Shown: positions 16,436-26,247, counted from the first letter of the stretch. The stretch: DNA of 64,000 bases from Actinomycetota bacterium (GCA_016870395.1 VGBT01000001.1:130376-194375); one strand, 5' to 3'. The notes: generated from the letters alone by a model not told the origin. Made by a program: numbers and translations.

Positions 16436-16897
16436 GTGATCCAGTACCTGCCGATCCTGGCGATGATCGTGCTGGTGATCCTGTTCGTCGCCGTCTCGTT
16501 CGCCGCCTCGCTCCTGCTCACCACCAAGCGGCCGACGCGTGCGAAGACCGCGCCGTACGAGTGCGGGATCGTCCCCGAGGAGGAGCCGGCCGAGCGCTTC
16601 CCGGTGCGCTTCTACCTCGTCGCGATGGCGTTCATCGTTCTCGACGTCGAGATCATCTTCCTGTACCCGTTCGCGACGGTCTTCGAGGACCTCGGCGGCT
16701 ACGGGCTCGCGGTCATGGGCGTGTTCCTCCTCGTGCTGCTGGTTCCGTTCGGCTACCTGCTCTCGGTCGGCGCGCTCGACTGGGGCCCGGCCCGACAGGT
16801 CGCCGACCGCCTCGTCCGCCCGGTGCTGCGCGCGGCGGGACTGCCGTCCGGTGTTGCGGAGCGTCCTTCACGCGCATCCGAGACCGAAGCGGCGTAA
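16436..16897 (+). CDS. nuoA: NADH-quinone oxidoreductase subunit A, copy 1
   Basis: Small membrane subunit with three helices. It shows the conserved TAPYECGIVPEEEP loop (the cysteine loop near the quinone site) and FYLVAMAFIVLDVEIIFLYPFA. The start is GTG 16436 because GAGAGGGG precedes it and the N-terminus MIQYLPILAMIVLV matches the family; the track start at 16199 reaches into the deacetylase gene. At 153 residues it is longer than usual through a polar C-terminal tail. First gene of the 14-gene operon. Confidence 0.93.
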   Translation: MIQYLPILAMIVLVILFVAVSFAASLLLTTKRPTRAKTAPYECGIVPEEEPAERFPVRFYLVAMAFIVLDVEIIFLYPFATVFEDLGGYGLAVMGVFLLVLLVPFGYLLSVGALDWGPARQVADRLVRPVLRAAGLPSGVAERPSRASETEAA

Positions 16898-16903
16898 CTC
16901 CTC

Positions 16904-17467
16904 ATGCCGCTCGACGCGATCCCCTACAACTTCCTCACCGGCCGCCTCGAGGACGTGGTCCGGTGGGCGCGACGCAACAGCGTCTTCCCCGCGACCTTCG
17001 GCCTGGCCTGCTGCGCGCTGGAGATGATGGCCACCGGCGCCGCGCACTACGACCTCGCGCGCTACGGCATGGAGATCTTCCGCGCGAGCCCGCGTCAGGC
17101 CGACCTCATGTTCGTCGCCGGGCGGGTCTCCCAGAAGATGGCCCCGGTGCTGCGCCAGGTCTACGACCAGATGGTCGAGCCCAAGTGGGTGATCTCGATG
17201 GGCGTGTGCGCGAGCAGCGGCGGGATGTTCAACAACTACGCGATCGTGCAGGGCGTCGACCAGATCGTCCCGGTCGACGTGTACGTTCCGGGCTGCCCGC
17301 CCGGACCCGAGACGCTGATGCACGGGATCCTCGCCTTGCACGAGCAGATCCGCACCGGTGAGCTCCTGAAGCGCCGGCAGGCGTCTCCCACCGGCGGCGC
17401 CGGCATCGAGATCGCTCAGCGCGACGGCGCGCCTGCGCCGTCGCTCACCGCGAGCACGCGAGCCTGA
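16904..17467 (+). CDS. nuoB: NADH-quinone oxidoreductase subunit B, copy 1
   Basis: Carries cluster N2, the last iron-sulfur cluster before quinone. Ligand motifs are visible: the adjacent cysteines in [18 protein letters not shown] and [21 protein letters not shown] is also typical. The protein has 187 residues, with an Ala/Thr-rich tail of about 30 residues beyond the family core. Six bases separate it from nuoA. Confidence 0.96.
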   Translation: MPLDAIPYNFLTGRLEDVVRWARRNSVFPATFGLACCALEMMATGAAHYDLARYGMEIFRASPRQADLMFVAGRVSQKMAPVLRQVYDQMVEPKWVISMGVCASSGGMFNNYAIVQGVDQIVPVDVYVPGCPPGPETLMHGILALHEQIRTGELLKRRQASPTGGAGIEIAQRDGAPAPSLTASTRA

Positions 17468-17473
17468 GCCCCG

Positions 17474-18070
17474 ATGTCGGATCCGACCCCCGCGCCCGCC
17501 GACGACGCTCGTGAAGACGTTCACGAGCCCGGTGCCGCGCCTGCGCCCTGGGACGAGGTCGCCGCGGCGCTCGTCGCGGCCTTCGAGGGCGCCGTGTTCC
17601 ACGACAGCCACGGGCAGCCGGTCGTCTACGTCGCTCCCGCGCGGCTGGCCCACGTCGCGACCTTCCTGCGCGACGAGCAGCAGTTCACGACCTGCCTCGA
17701 CGTGACCGCGGTCGACCACCTCCTCGACGGCGAGCGCCTCGTGGTCGCGGGGGTGGAGCCCGAGCGCTTCGAGGTCGTCGCCAACTTCCTCTCGCATCTG
17801 CGCAACCGCCGCATCCGCGTGATCGCCGAGGTCCCGGCGGCCGACCCCACGGTCCCGAGCCTCACCCCGATCTACCCCGGCGTGAGCTACGCCGAGCGCG
17901 AGGTGTACGACCTGCTCGGCATCGTCTTCGAAGGCCACCCCGACCTCACGCGCATCCTCATGCCCGACGACTGGTCCGGCCACCCGCTGCGCAAGGACGA
18001 CGCGCCCGCGCGCGTTCCCGTCACGTTCAAGGGCGACCCCGGCCCGAGAGTCGGGAGGGTCGCGGAGTGA
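17474..18070 (+). CDS. nuoC: NADH-quinone oxidoreductase subunit C, copy 1
   Basis: A 198-residue peripheral-arm subunit. It has the conserved ERE(V)YDLLGIVFEGHPDLTRILMPDDW segment and the GHPLRKDDAP ending. About 30 acidic, low-complexity residues precede the folded core, so a later start is possible, though ATG 17474 is well placed 7 bases after nuoB. It helps hold NuoB and NuoD in the quinone module. Confidence 0.93.
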   Translation: MSDPTPAPADDAREDVHEPGAAPAPWDEVAAALVAAFEGAVFHDSHGQPVVYVAPARLAHVATFLRDEQQFTTCLDVTAVDHLLDGERLVVAGVEPERFEVVANFLSHLRNRRIRVIAEVPAADPTVPSLTPIYPGVSYAEREVYDLLGIVFEGHPDLTRILMPDDWSGHPLRKDDAPARVPVTFKGDPGPRVGRVAE

Positions 18071-18077
18071 GCACGAG

Positions 18078-19370
18078 ATGAGCGACGTGTGGGAGGAGGT
18101 CGAGCGGCTCGGTCGTCAGACCGACGAGGGCGCGCAGGAGCTGCGCCCACGTTCCGAGCTCGTCGTCACCGGTGGCCCCTGGCCCGAGGGCGAGGGCGAG
18201 GGCGAGGGCGAGACCATGATCATCAACATGGGGCCCCAGCACCCGTCCACCCACGGGGTGCTGCGCGTGATGATGGAGCTCGACGGTGAGACGGTGGTGC
18301 GGGCGAAGCCGGTCATCGGTTACCTCCACACCGGCATGGAGAAGACGGCCGAGCAGCTCACCTACGTGCAGGGCAGCACCAACGTCACCCGCATGGACTA
18401 CGCGTCGCCGATCGCGAACGAGCTCGTGTTCTCGACGGCCGTCGAGCGGCTGCTCGACGTCGAGGTCCCGCCGCGCGCCGTCTGGGCGCGCATGCTCCTT
18501 GCCGAGCTGAGCCGCATGGCGAGCCACCTCCTGTTCCAGGCCAGCAACGGCATGGACATCGGCGCGGTGTCGATGATGCTCTACGGCTGGCGTGAACGTG
18601 AGGAGACGCTGCGGGTCCTGGAGATGATCACGGGACTGCGCATGAACCACAACTTCGTGCGCCCCGGTGGCATCGCGGCCGACCTGCCCGACGGCTGGCA
18701 GCGCGCGGTGCTCGAGCTCTGCGAGATCGTCGAGCGCGGCATCGACGACTACGACACGTTGCTCACCTCGAACCCGATCTGGGTCGAGCGCACCGTCGGA
18801 GTGGGGGTCATCACCACGGAGCAGGCGTTGGCGCTCGGGATCTCCGGACCGATCCTGCGCTCCACGGGATTCCCGTGGGACCTGCGCAAGGCCCAGCCGT
18901 ACCTCGCGTACGACCAGGTCGACTTCGACGTGATCTACACGGAGAACGGCGACTGCTTCGACCGCTATCGCATCCGGCTCGGCGAGATCGCGGAGTCGAT
19001 CAAGATCGTTCGCCAGTGCGTGGACATGATGCCCGCCGGCGACTACCGGACCCAGGACAAGAAGGTCACCCCGCCGCCGCGTGCTCGTATCAATGAGTCG
19101 ATGGAAGCGCTGATCCACCACTTCAAGCTCTTCACCGAGGGCTTCCGTGTCCCGGCCGGCGAGACCTACGTGTCGGTCGAGTCGCCGCGTGGTGAGATCG
19201 GCTGCTACCTCGTCTCCGACGGGACGGGCAAGCCGGTGCGGATGCACATCCGCGGACCGTCGTTCTACAACCTCCAGTCGATGGAGCCGATGATGGAAGG
19301 CCGCCTCGTGGCCGACGCCGTCGCGGTGATCTCGAGTGTCGACCCGATCCTCGGAGAGGTGGATCGGTGA
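18078..19370 (+). CDS. nuoD: NADH-quinone oxidoreductase subunit D, copy 1
   Basis: 49-kDa-type subunit that forms the quinone cavity with NuoB. Visible signatures are INMGPQHPSTHGVLR, GYLHTGMEKTAE and the C-terminal VISSVDPILGEVDR. The 430-residue protein has a 45-residue N-terminal extension ending in an EG repeat (EGEGEGEGE) encoded by a perfect GAGGGC tandem repeat at 18186-18212. An internal start after this repeat (ATG 18216) would give a family-length protein, so the start is less certain than the identity. Confidence 0.95.
   Translation: MSDVWEEVERLGRQTDEGAQELRPRSELVVTGGPWPEGEGEGEGETMIINMGPQHPSTHGVLRVMMELDGETVVRAKPVIGYLHTGMEKTAEQLTYVQGSTNVTRMDYASPIANELVFSTAVERLLDVEVPPRAVWARMLLAELSRMASHLLFQASNGMDIGAVSMMLYGWREREETLRVLEMITGLRMNHNFVRPGGIAADLPDGWQRAVLELCEIVERGIDDYDTLLTSNPIWVERTVGVGVITTEQALALGISGPILRSTGFPWDLRKAQPYLAYDQVDFDVIYTENGDCFDRYRIRLGEIAESIKIVRQCVDMMPAGDYRTQDKKVTPPPRARINESMEALIHHFKLFTEGFRVPAGETYVSVESPRGEIGCYLVSDGTGKPVRMHIRGPSFYNLQSMEPMMEGRLVADAVAVISSVDPILGEVDR
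18186..18212 (+). repeat. GAGGGC hexanucleotide tandem repeat inside nuoD copy 1
   Basis: Four perfect GAGGGC units plus GAG encode EGEGEGEGE just before the conserved NuoD core. Pure short repeats in coding DNA are prone to slippage by whole units, which here would stay in frame. Confidence 0.8.
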
Positions 19371-19855
19371 TGTTCACGCCCGAGAACCTCGAGCGCGCCC
19401 GCGCGATCGTGGCCCGCTACCCGCGGGCCAAGTCCGCGATCCTGCCGCTCGCGCACCTCGCCCAGGACCAGGACGGCTGGCTCTCGCCCGAGGCGATGCG
19501 CGAGATCGCGGCGCTCACGAGAGTCGAGCCGGCCGAGGTGCTCGGCACCTGCAGCTTCTACACGATGTTCAAGCGCGATCCGGTCGGCCGGCTCGTGGTG
19601 TCGGTGTGCACGAACGTCACGTGCCTCGTCACCGGCGGGCCCGAGGTTCTCGAGCACCTCGCCCGGCGCTACGACGACGACGACGTGTATGTCGAGGAGG
19701 TCGAGTGCCTCGCGGCGTGCGGGGGTGCGCCTGCGATGCAGGTGAACTACGAGTTCCACGAGGGTCTCACGCCCGAGATGGCGGAGGAGATCGTCGAGGC
19801 CTACAAGCGGGGTGAGCTCATCCCGCGCGGCGTGAGCGGAGGCCGGGTGTCGTGA
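19367..19855 (+). CDS. nuoE: NADH-quinone oxidoreductase subunit E
   Basis: 24-kDa-type subunit holding a [2Fe-2S] cluster of the NADH module. The four ligands fit VCTNVTC and ECLAACGGAP. The 162-residue length is normal. GTG 19367 or ATG 19370 could serve as start; both overlap or abut the nuoD stop. The second complex I operon has no counterpart, which makes this gene a marker of the NADH-using enzyme. Confidence 0.93.
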   Translation: MMFTPENLERARAIVARYPRAKSAILPLAHLAQDQDGWLSPEAMREIAALTRVEPAEVLGTCSFYTMFKRDPVGRLVVSVCTNVTCLVTGGPEVLEHLARRYDDDDVYVEEVECLAACGGAPAMQVNYEFHEGLTPEMAEEIVEAYKRGELIPRGVSGGRVS

Positions 19856-21180
19856 CCGTCACCGAGACCCGCGTCATCACGAAGCGGATCCACGACCGTC
19901 CGGAGGACAGCTGGACGATCGACGGCGCGCTCGCGTCCGGCGCGTACGAGGGCTTGCGCGCGGCGTTCGCCATGGGGCGTGACGCGATCGGCGAGGAGCA
20001 GGTGAAGGCGTCCGGTCTGCGTGGCCGGGGCGGCGCCGGGTTTCCCACCGCGACGAAGTGGTCGTTCCTCCCGGCGGGTTCGTACCCGCGCTACCTCGTC
20101 GTCAACGCCGACGAGGGTGAGCCGTCCACCTTCAAGGACCGCATGCTCATCGAGCGTGACCCGCACCAGCTCATCGAGGGGATCGCGATCGCCGCGTTCG
20201 CGATCGAGTGCAACCTCGCGTTCGTCTACATCCGCGGCGAGTTCGCGCTCGGCTACGAGCGCCTGGAGCAGGCGGTGGCGGAGGCGAAGGCGAAGGGCTT
20301 CCTCGGCATGAACATCCTCGGCTCGGGCTTCGACCTCGACATCGTCGTGCACCGCGGCGCGGGCGCCTACATCTGCGGCGAGGAGACGGCGTTGCTCGAG
20401 AGCCTGGAGGGCGAGCGCGGCATGCCGCGCATCCGCCCGCCGTTCCCAGCGATCGAGGGGCTCTACGCGAAGCCGACCGTGGTGAACAACGTCGAGACGA
20501 TCTCCACGCTCCCACACATCGTGCGTATGGGCGGGGAGGAGTACGCGAAGCTCGGGGTCGACCGCTCGACCGGCACGCGCGTCTTCTCGCTCTCCGGTCA
20601 CGTCAAGCGTCCGGGCAACTACGAGGTCGAGCTGGGCGTCACCTTCCGCGACCTCCTGTACTCGCCGGAGCTCGGTGGCGGCATCACCGACGACCGCAAG
20701 GTGAAGTTCTTCATCCCCGGGGGCGCGTCGAGCCAGTGGCTCACCGGCGCCGACGAGCACCTCGACGCCCCGCTCGACATGGACTTCTTGGAGCAGAACC
20801 TCGGCGTGATGCTGGGCTCCGGCGCGGTGATGGTCTTCGACGAGACTGTCAACCCGGCGCTCGTGGCCTGGCGCCTCGCGAAGTTCTTCGCGGACGAGTC
20901 GTGCGGCAAGTGCACGCCGTGCCGGGAGGGAACCGGCTGGGTCGAGAAGGTGCTGTACCGGATCGCGCACGGCCAGGGTCGGCCACAAGACTTCGACATG
21001 CTGCTCGACGTGTGCGACAACATCTCGCCGGGCGTCACCACCGCCCCGTTCGCCCAGACGACGATCTGCCCGCTCGGGCCGTCGGTGGTCAGCCCGGTCG
21101 CGAGCCTCCAGAAGTACTTCCGCGACGAGGTCCTCGCGATGTGCACCGGTCCGTCGACGATCCCCGTGAGCGCGTCATGA
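19852..21180 (+). CDS. nuoF: NADH-quinone oxidoreductase subunit F
   Basis: NADH- and FMN-binding subunit, the electron entry point. The 442-residue protein shows the glycine-rich FMN/NADH loop LRGRGGAGFPTATKW, AYICGEETALLESLEG, and the [4Fe-4S] ligands in ESCGKCTPCREG. GTG start overlapping the nuoE stop. No second copy occurs in this window. Confidence 0.96.
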   Translation: MTVTETRVITKRIHDRPEDSWTIDGALASGAYEGLRAAFAMGRDAIGEEQVKASGLRGRGGAGFPTATKWSFLPAGSYPRYLVVNADEGEPSTFKDRMLIERDPHQLIEGIAIAAFAIECNLAFVYIRGEFALGYERLEQAVAEAKAKGFLGMNILGSGFDLDIVVHRGAGAYICGEETALLESLEGERGMPRIRPPFPAIEGLYAKPTVVNNVETISTLPHIVRMGGEEYAKLGVDRSTGTRVFSLSGHVKRPGNYEVELGVTFRDLLYSPELGGGITDDRKVKFFIPGGASSQWLTGADEHLDAPLDMDFLEQNLGVMLGSGAVMVFDETVNPALVAWRLAKFFADESCGKCTPCREGTGWVEKVLYRIAHGQGRPQDFDMLLDVCDNISPGVTTAPFAQTTICPLGPSVVSPVASLQKYFRDEVLAMCTGPSTIPVSAS

Positions 21181-23777
21181 ACCTGGTGAGCGTCACGATC
21201 GACGGGCGCGAGGTGCAGGTGCCCGCCGGCGAGTTGCTGATCAAGGTCGCGCAGGAGCACGGCACCTACATCCCGCGCTTCTGCTGGCACGAGCGGATGA
21301 AGCCGGTGGGGATGTGCCGGATGTGTTTGGTCGAGGTCGAGGGCGTGCGGGGGCTTCCGCCGGCGTGCACCACCCCGGTCACCGATGGCATGGTCGTGCG
21401 CACCAAGACGCCGGCGGTGAAGAAGGTGCAGGACGGCGTCCTCGAGCTCCTGCTCGTGAACCACCCGCTCGACTGCCCGGTGTGCGACCGCGGCGGCGAG
21501 TGCCCGCTCCAGGACACCACGCTCGCGTTCGGTCCGGGAGAGTCTCGCTTCGTCGAGGAGAAGCGGCACTGGGAGAAGCCGATCCCGGTGTCCGACCTCG
21601 TGCTGCTCGACCGCGAGCGCTGCATCCAGTGTGCGCGTTGCACACGCTTCGCCGACGAGATCGCGGGTGATCCGCTGATCTCGTTCGGGGAGCGTGGTGG
21701 CCAAACGGAGATCATCACCTTCCCCGACGAGCCGTTCGCGTCGTACTTCTCGGGCAACACGGTCCAGATCTGCCCCGTCGGCGCGCTCACCGCGAAGCCG
21801 TATCGCTTCAGGGCGCGCCCGTGGGACCTCACCGGGGCCGAGACGTCGTGCGTCACCTGCGCGGTCCACTGCCGGGGCGCGCTCGAGTCCACCAGCAACC
21901 AGCTGGTGCGGCTCCTCGGCGTCGACAGTGAGCCGGTCAACCAGGGGTGGCTGTGTGACAAGGGCCGCTACGGGTACGAGGCGGTCAACGCCGACGAGCG
22001 CGTGCGCCACCCGATGATCCGCAAGCGCGGCGAGCTGGTGGAGTGCTCGTGGCCGGAGGCGCTCGACGCGGCAGCCGACGGGATCCAGCGGGCGCTCGAC
22101 CTCAACGGGCCGCAGTCGGTGGCGTTGCTCGGCGGTGCCAACGGCACCAACGAAGAGGCCTACGCCTGGGCCCGCCTCGCCAAGAGCGTGCTGCGCACCG
22201 ACAACGTCGACGCGCAGCTCGGCGACGGGCTGCCCGCCGAGGTCGTGCTGGGTCTCCCCCGCGCGCTCATCGCCGACCTCGACCGGGCGCGCGGCATCGT
22301 GCTGCTGGGCCCCGACCTCAAAGAGGAGCTCCCGGTCCTCTACCTGCGCATGCGGCGCGCCGCGGTGGAGCTCGGCGTCCCGCTGATCGAGATCGCACCT
22401 CGCGACACGGGCTGCTCGCGCTACGCCTCGGCCCGGCTCCGGCCCGTGCCCGGAGAGCAGGCCGGCATCGCGCGCCGGCTCGCCGCCGCCGTCGGTGGTG
22501 CACCCAGCGGCGACGCCGACATCGACGAAGCCGCCGTGCTCCTCGCGGGCAGGGACGGCGACGTCGTGGTGGTTCTCGGCCGCGGCGACCTGGCCGAGTC
22601 GGCCGCCACCACCGTTGCCGCGGCCGCGGAGCTCGGCGCTCTGCCCGGCGCGAAGTTCCTCGTCGCGCTCCGTCGGGCCAACGTCCGCGGCGCGCTCGAC
22701 CTCGGCCTGGCTCCCGGGTTCCTGCCCGGTCGGGTCACGCTGGCCGAGGGAGGCGACCACTTCGCGCAAGCCTGGGGTGGGGTCCCCGCGGCCCCGGGCC
22801 TCGGTGCGCTCGGGATCCTCGGGGCCGCGTCCGAGGGGCGCATCCACGCCCTCGTCCTAGCCGGGAGCGACCCCGTCGGTGGGTGCCCGGACCGCTCGCT
22901 CGCGCGTAACGCGATCGCGGCAGCCGGCTTCGTGATCGCGGTCGACACGTTCGTGACCGAGAGCAACAAGCGCGCCGACGTGTTCCTCCCCGTCACGATG
23001 TGGGGCGAGGAGTCCGGCACGGTCACCAACGTCGAAGGGCGCGTGCAGCGGGTCGCGCAGAAGGTCTCGCCCGAGGGCATCGCGATGCCCGAGTGGCGCA
23101 TCGCGGCGGAGCTCGCACTGCGGCTGGGGGTCGACTTCGGTTTCGAGGCGGTCGAGGAGGTCACCGACGAGATCGCCCGGGTGGCTCCCGCGCACGCGGG
23201 CGTCGACACCACGCTCCTGCGTCGGGCGCGCGATGGAGTCGTGCTGCCCGTCGCCGAACACCCCGACGAGCTCCACTTCGGTCGCGCCGGCGTGGGGCTG
23301 GCGGGGGCCTCGTGGGACCCGATCCTGCCGACACCAGCGGAAGTGGTGGCCGACGCCCCGGTCGAGCCGGTCGAGCCGGTCGAGCGGCAGATGCCCGCGC
23401 TGCACGTGTGGTCGCGCGAGGTGCCGGACGGGTCGGCGTCGGCGCCGGCGCGTGACGCCTACGCTCTGCGGCTCGTGAGCGGGCGCACCCTCTACGACGG
23501 CGGCATCACCGTGACACTTTCGCCGTCGATGGCGCAGCTTGCACCGCGGGCCGTGCTGCTCGTGAACCCGCACGACCGCGATCGCATCGGGGTGAGCGAC
23601 GGCGACGAGGTGCGGGTCACGTCTGCCCGCACGAGCATGAACCTCGTACTGCGCGGCGACGCGGCCACGTCCGCAGGCTGCGCGTTCCTGCCCTTCAACC
23701 TGCCCGGTCCGGGTGCGTCCGACCTGATCGACGCCTCGGCGCCGGTGACCGACCTGCGCGTGGAGTCGATCCGATGA
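21177..23777 (+). CDS. nuoG: NADH-quinone oxidoreductase subunit G
   Basis: 75-kDa-type subunit, 866 residues from ATG 21177 (ATGA overlap with nuoF); the track start at 20208 is an artefact of an open frame through nuoF. N-terminal cluster ligands in order: the [2Fe-2S] set FCWHERMKPVGMCRMCLVEV with a later cysteine, the His-ligated set NHPLDCPVCDRGGECPLQ, CIQCARCTRF with CPVGALT, then a further cysteine group (CVTCAVHC) opening the molybdopterin-oxidoreductase-like domain, which is degenerate as in all complex I. A VEPVEPVE repeat (23361-23386) lies in a linker before the C-terminal domain. Confidence 0.95.
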   Translation: MNLVSVTIDGREVQVPAGELLIKVAQEHGTYIPRFCWHERMKPVGMCRMCLVEVEGVRGLPPACTTPVTDGMVVRTKTPAVKKVQDGVLELLLVNHPLDCPVCDRGGECPLQDTTLAFGPGESRFVEEKRHWEKPIPVSDLVLLDRERCIQCARCTRFADEIAGDPLISFGERGGQTEIITFPDEPFASYFSGNTVQICPVGALTAKPYRFRARPWDLTGAETSCVTCAVHCRGALESTSNQLVRLLGVDSEPVNQGWLCDKGRYGYEAVNADERVRHPMIRKRGELVECSWPEALDAAADGIQRALDLNGPQSVALLGGANGTNEEAYAWARLAKSVLRTDNVDAQLGDGLPAEVVLGLPRALIADLDRARGIVLLGPDLKEELPVLYLRMRRAAVELGVPLIEIAPRDTGCSRYASARLRPVPGEQAGIARRLAAAVGGAPSGDADIDEAAVLLAGRDGDVVVVLGRGDLAESAATTVAAAAELGALPGAKFLVALRRANVRGALDLGLAPGFLPGRVTLAEGGDHFAQAWGGVPAAPGLGALGILGAASEGRIHALVLAGSDPVGGCPDRSLARNAIAAAGFVIAVDTFVTESNKRADVFLPVTMWGEESGTVTNVEGRVQRVAQKVSPEGIAMPEWRIAAELALRLGVDFGFEAVEEVTDEIARVAPAHAGVDTTLLRRARDGVVLPVAEHPDELHFGRAGVGLAGASWDPILPTPAEVVADAPVEPVEPVERQMPALHVWSREVPDGSASAPARDAYALRLVSGRTLYDGGITVTLSPSMAQLAPRAVLLVNPHDRDRIGVSDGDEVRVTSARTSMNLVLRGDAATSAGCAFLPFNLPGPGASDLIDASAPVTDLRVESIR

Positions 23778-24982
23778 GGCTCCTGGCCGCGGGCGATCCG
23801 CTGTTCGCGGACGGGCTCGATTTCGGCATCGTGCTGATCGTGATCGTGAAGACGGTCGTGACCTTTGCGCTGCTGCTGGTGCTTGTCCTCTTCTACATCT
23901 GGTTCATGCGCAAGGTCATCGCCGACATGCAGAACCGGATCGGCCCCGCACGCGCGGGCGGTCGGTTCGGGATCCTGCAGACTCTGGCCGACGGCATCAA
24001 GCTGTTCTTCAAGGAGCAGTCGGTGCCGGACAGCGCAGACCCCTTCGTCTTCCGGCTCGCGCCCTACCTGTCGATCATCCCGGCGTTCCTCGCGTTCTCG
24101 ATCATCCCCATCGGCGGCGAGGTCTCGATGTTCGGTCACGAGACCTACCTGCAGCTCGCCGACCCCGAGATCGGCGTGCTGTTCCTGCTCGCGATGTCGG
24201 GCATCGGTCTCTACGGCGTGATGCTCGCGGGGTGGGCGAGTGGGTCGAAGTACCCGCTGCTGGGCTCGGTGCGGGCGTCCGCGCAGATGCTCTCGTACGA
24301 GGCCGCCTTCGGGCTGGCCGTCGTCGCCGTGCTCCTCCACGCGGGCACGCTCTCTACCCGCGGCATCGTGAACGCCCAGGCGTGGACGAGCTGGGACAGC
24401 TTCGCGACGAGCTGGTACTGGACGGTCGCCGTCGTTTCGTTCGCGATCTTTTTGGTCGCAGCGATCGCGGAGACGAATCACCCGCCCTTCGACTTGGTCG
24501 AGGCCGAGCAGGAGCTCGTGGGCGGCTTCGTCACCGAGTACACGGGCATGCGGTTCGCAATCTTCTTCCTGGCCGAGTTCATGAACCTGATCACGATGTC
24601 GGCGATCGCGGTCACGCTCTTCCTCGGCGGGCCGTCGGGTCCCGCGCTCGGCTTCCTTCCCGCGGACGGCACCGTGAACGTCTGGCTCATGCCGGTGTTC
24701 TGGTTCTTCGCCAAGCTCCTCTTCCTCCTTTTCTGCACGGTGTGGGTGCGCGCCTCCCTGCCGCGACTGCGCTACGACCAGCTCATGGACCTCGGGTGGA
24801 AGTGGCTCATCGAGCTCGCGTTCCTCGCCGTGATGGTGACGGCAGTGGTGCTGGTCGGGCGCGACGAGGGATGGAACCGCTGGGTCGTGGTCCCGGCCTC
24901 GATCGCAGGTGCCGTCGCGGTGCTGGGCGCTCTCCGGCTCTGCATGCCGAAGCGTTCGGAGCTCGTGGAAGAGGAGGCGTAG
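23774..24982 (+). CDS. nuoH: NADH-quinone oxidoreductase subunit H, copy 1
   Basis: Membrane subunit that closes the quinone tunnel. The 402-residue protein has eight or more helices, the signature ADMQNRIGPARAGGRFGILQTLADGIKLFFKE, and the acidic-loop AETNHPPFDLVEAEQELVGGFVTEYTGMRFA. The C-terminus (CMPKRSELVEEEA) runs about 50 residues beyond the core. The ATG overlaps the nuoG stop. The end of the gene, including its ribosome-site-like GAGGAGGCG, is repeated 66 bases downstream. Confidence 0.96.
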   Translation: MRLLAAGDPLFADGLDFGIVLIVIVKTVVTFALLLVLVLFYIWFMRKVIADMQNRIGPARAGGRFGILQTLADGIKLFFKEQSVPDSADPFVFRLAPYLSIIPAFLAFSIIPIGGEVSMFGHETYLQLADPEIGVLFLLAMSGIGLYGVMLAGWASGSKYPLLGSVRASAQMLSYEAAFGLAVVAVLLHAGTLSTRGIVNAQAWTSWDSFATSWYWTVAVVSFAIFLVAAIAETNHPPFDLVEAEQELVGGFVTEYTGMRFAIFFLAEFMNLITMSAIAVTLFLGGPSGPALGFLPADGTVNVWLMPVFWFFAKLLFLLFCTVWVRASLPRLRYDQLMDLGWKWLIELAFLAVMVTAVVLVGRDEGWNRWVVVPASIAGAVAVLGALRLCMPKRSELVEEEA

Positions 24983-25051
24983 GTGCCCACTCTTCGCGAT
25001 CGTCCGCGCGTCGGGCACCTGAGCCGACCAATGAGGGAGGAGGCGTAGGTG
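24971..25051 (+). repeat. 15-bp direct repeat flanking a 21-codon mini-ORF at the nuoH/nuoI junction
   Basis: GAGGAGGCGTAGGTG occurs at 24971-24985 (end of nuoH, stop TAG, then GTG) and again at 25037-25051 (stop TAG, then the GTG of nuoI), a period of 66 bases. The sequence between reads as a 21-residue ORF (24983-25048, VPTLRDRPRVGHLSRPMREEA) that ends in the same EEA-stop as NuoH. It looks like a duplicated gene boundary rather than a real gene. Confidence 0.7.
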
Positions 25052-25684
25052 GGTCTTTTCCAAGGCTTCGGCGTGACGTTGAAGCAGATGTTCAAGCCGC
25101 GCCTCACCACGCCCTACCCGGATGCCAAGCGGCCAAAGCCGCCGCGCTTCCACGGGCGCCACGTGCTCAACCGCTACGACGACGGCATGGAGAAGTGCAT
25201 CGGCTGCGAGCTCTGCGCCGGCGTCTGCCCGGCGCGCTGCATCTACGTGCGTGGCGCCGACAACCCACCGGACGCGCCCGTCTCGCCCGGTGAACGCTAC
25301 GGCTTCGTCTACGAGATCAACTACCTGCGCTGCATCCACTGTGACATGTGCGTCGAGGCATGCCCGACCGAGGCGATCACCGAGACGAAGCTCTTCGAGT
25401 TCTCGTTCACCAACCGCGAGGACGCGATCTACACCAAGACCGAGTTGCTCGTCGACGACGACGGTCGGGCGCGCCGCCAGCCCTGGGAGTTCTGGATGGG
25501 CGACGAGGACGACCATACGAGCGCCTGGATGCGCGCCACCGCACCGTCGGGCGCCGTGGGCTACGAGGACCGGGTCGTCTGGTCGGAGGAGCTTGGGTTC
25601 GGCTACCGCGATCCCGAACGTGGTCAGCACACCGCGGCCGATGCCGAGGACCACACCACGAACGACGCCGAGGATGCCTCGTGA
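25049..25684 (+). CDS. nuoI: NADH-quinone oxidoreductase subunit I, copy 1
   Basis: TYKY-type subunit with two [4Fe-4S] clusters (N6a, N6b): [18 protein letters not shown] and [17 protein letters not shown]. At 211 residues it is longer than the usual 160-180 because of an acidic tail ([22 protein letters not shown]). GTG 25049 lies after GGGAGGAGG. It links NuoG to NuoB in the electron wire. Confidence 0.95.
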   Translation: MGLFQGFGVTLKQMFKPRLTTPYPDAKRPKPPRFHGRHVLNRYDDGMEKCIGCELCAGVCPARCIYVRGADNPPDAPVSPGERYGFVYEINYLRCIHCDMCVEACPTEAITETKLFEFSFTNREDAIYTKTELLVDDDGRARRQPWEFWMGDEDDHTSAWMRATAPSGAVGYEDRVVWSEELGFGYRDPERGQHTAADAEDHTTNDAEDAS

Positions 25685-26247
25685 GCGAGGTCGTGATCTT
25701 CTTCCTGATGGCCGCGCTCGCCCTCGGCGCCGCGCTGGGTGTCGTGCTCGCGAAGAACCCGGTGCACAGCGCGTTGCTCCTGGTCACCGTCCTGGTTGCG
25801 ATCGCGGTGCTGTTTGTCGTGCAGGACGCGCAGCTCCTCGCTGCTGTGCAGGTGATCGTCTACGCCGGCGCGATCGTCGTGCTGTTCCTGTTCGTGATCA
25901 TGTTGCTCGGTGTCGACGAGCAAGAGAGTCTGTCGGACCCCGTGCGGATCCAGCGGCCCGCCGCGATCCTGCTCGGCGTGATCGCCCTCGCGGAGGTGCT
26001 GTTCCTCACCGGGCACCACTGGGCCACCGGAGCGGAGAAGGCCCGCGGTGCGCTCGACGACGGTTCCGGCGGCAACGTCGAGCGGGTCGCCCGTAGCCTC
26101 TTCACCGAGTTCCTCTGGCCCTTCGAGGTGACTGCCGTCCTGTTGGTCGCCGCGGTGATCGGCAGTGTGGTGCTCGCGCGGCGCAGTAACCGGCCCACCA
26201 CCGACGACGTCGACGAGTCGAGTGGCGAGAAGGTCTCGGCGCCGTGA
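25681..26247 (+). CDS. nuoJ: NADH-quinone oxidoreductase subunit J, copy 1
   Basis: Membrane subunit, 188 residues, five predicted helices, with the conserved [22 protein letters not shown] helix. The GTG start overlaps the nuoI stop; the track start at 25348 reads through nuoI in another frame. A polar tail of 20 residues follows the last helix. Confidence 0.94.
   Translation: MSEVVIFFLMAALALGAALGVVLAKNPVHSALLLVTVLVAIAVLFVVQDAQLLAAVQVIVYAGAIVVLFLFVIMLLGVDEQESLSDPVRIQRPAAILLGVIALAEVLFLTGHHWATGAEKARGALDDGSGGNVERVARSLFTEFLWPFEVTAVLLVAAVIGSVVLARRSNRPTTDDVDESSGEKVSAP

Noticed and set aside
20208-21176. N-terminal extension of nuoG in the ORF track
   Set aside because: Arg/Gly/His-rich out-of-frame translation of nuoF; the [2Fe-2S] domain starts at ATG 21177.
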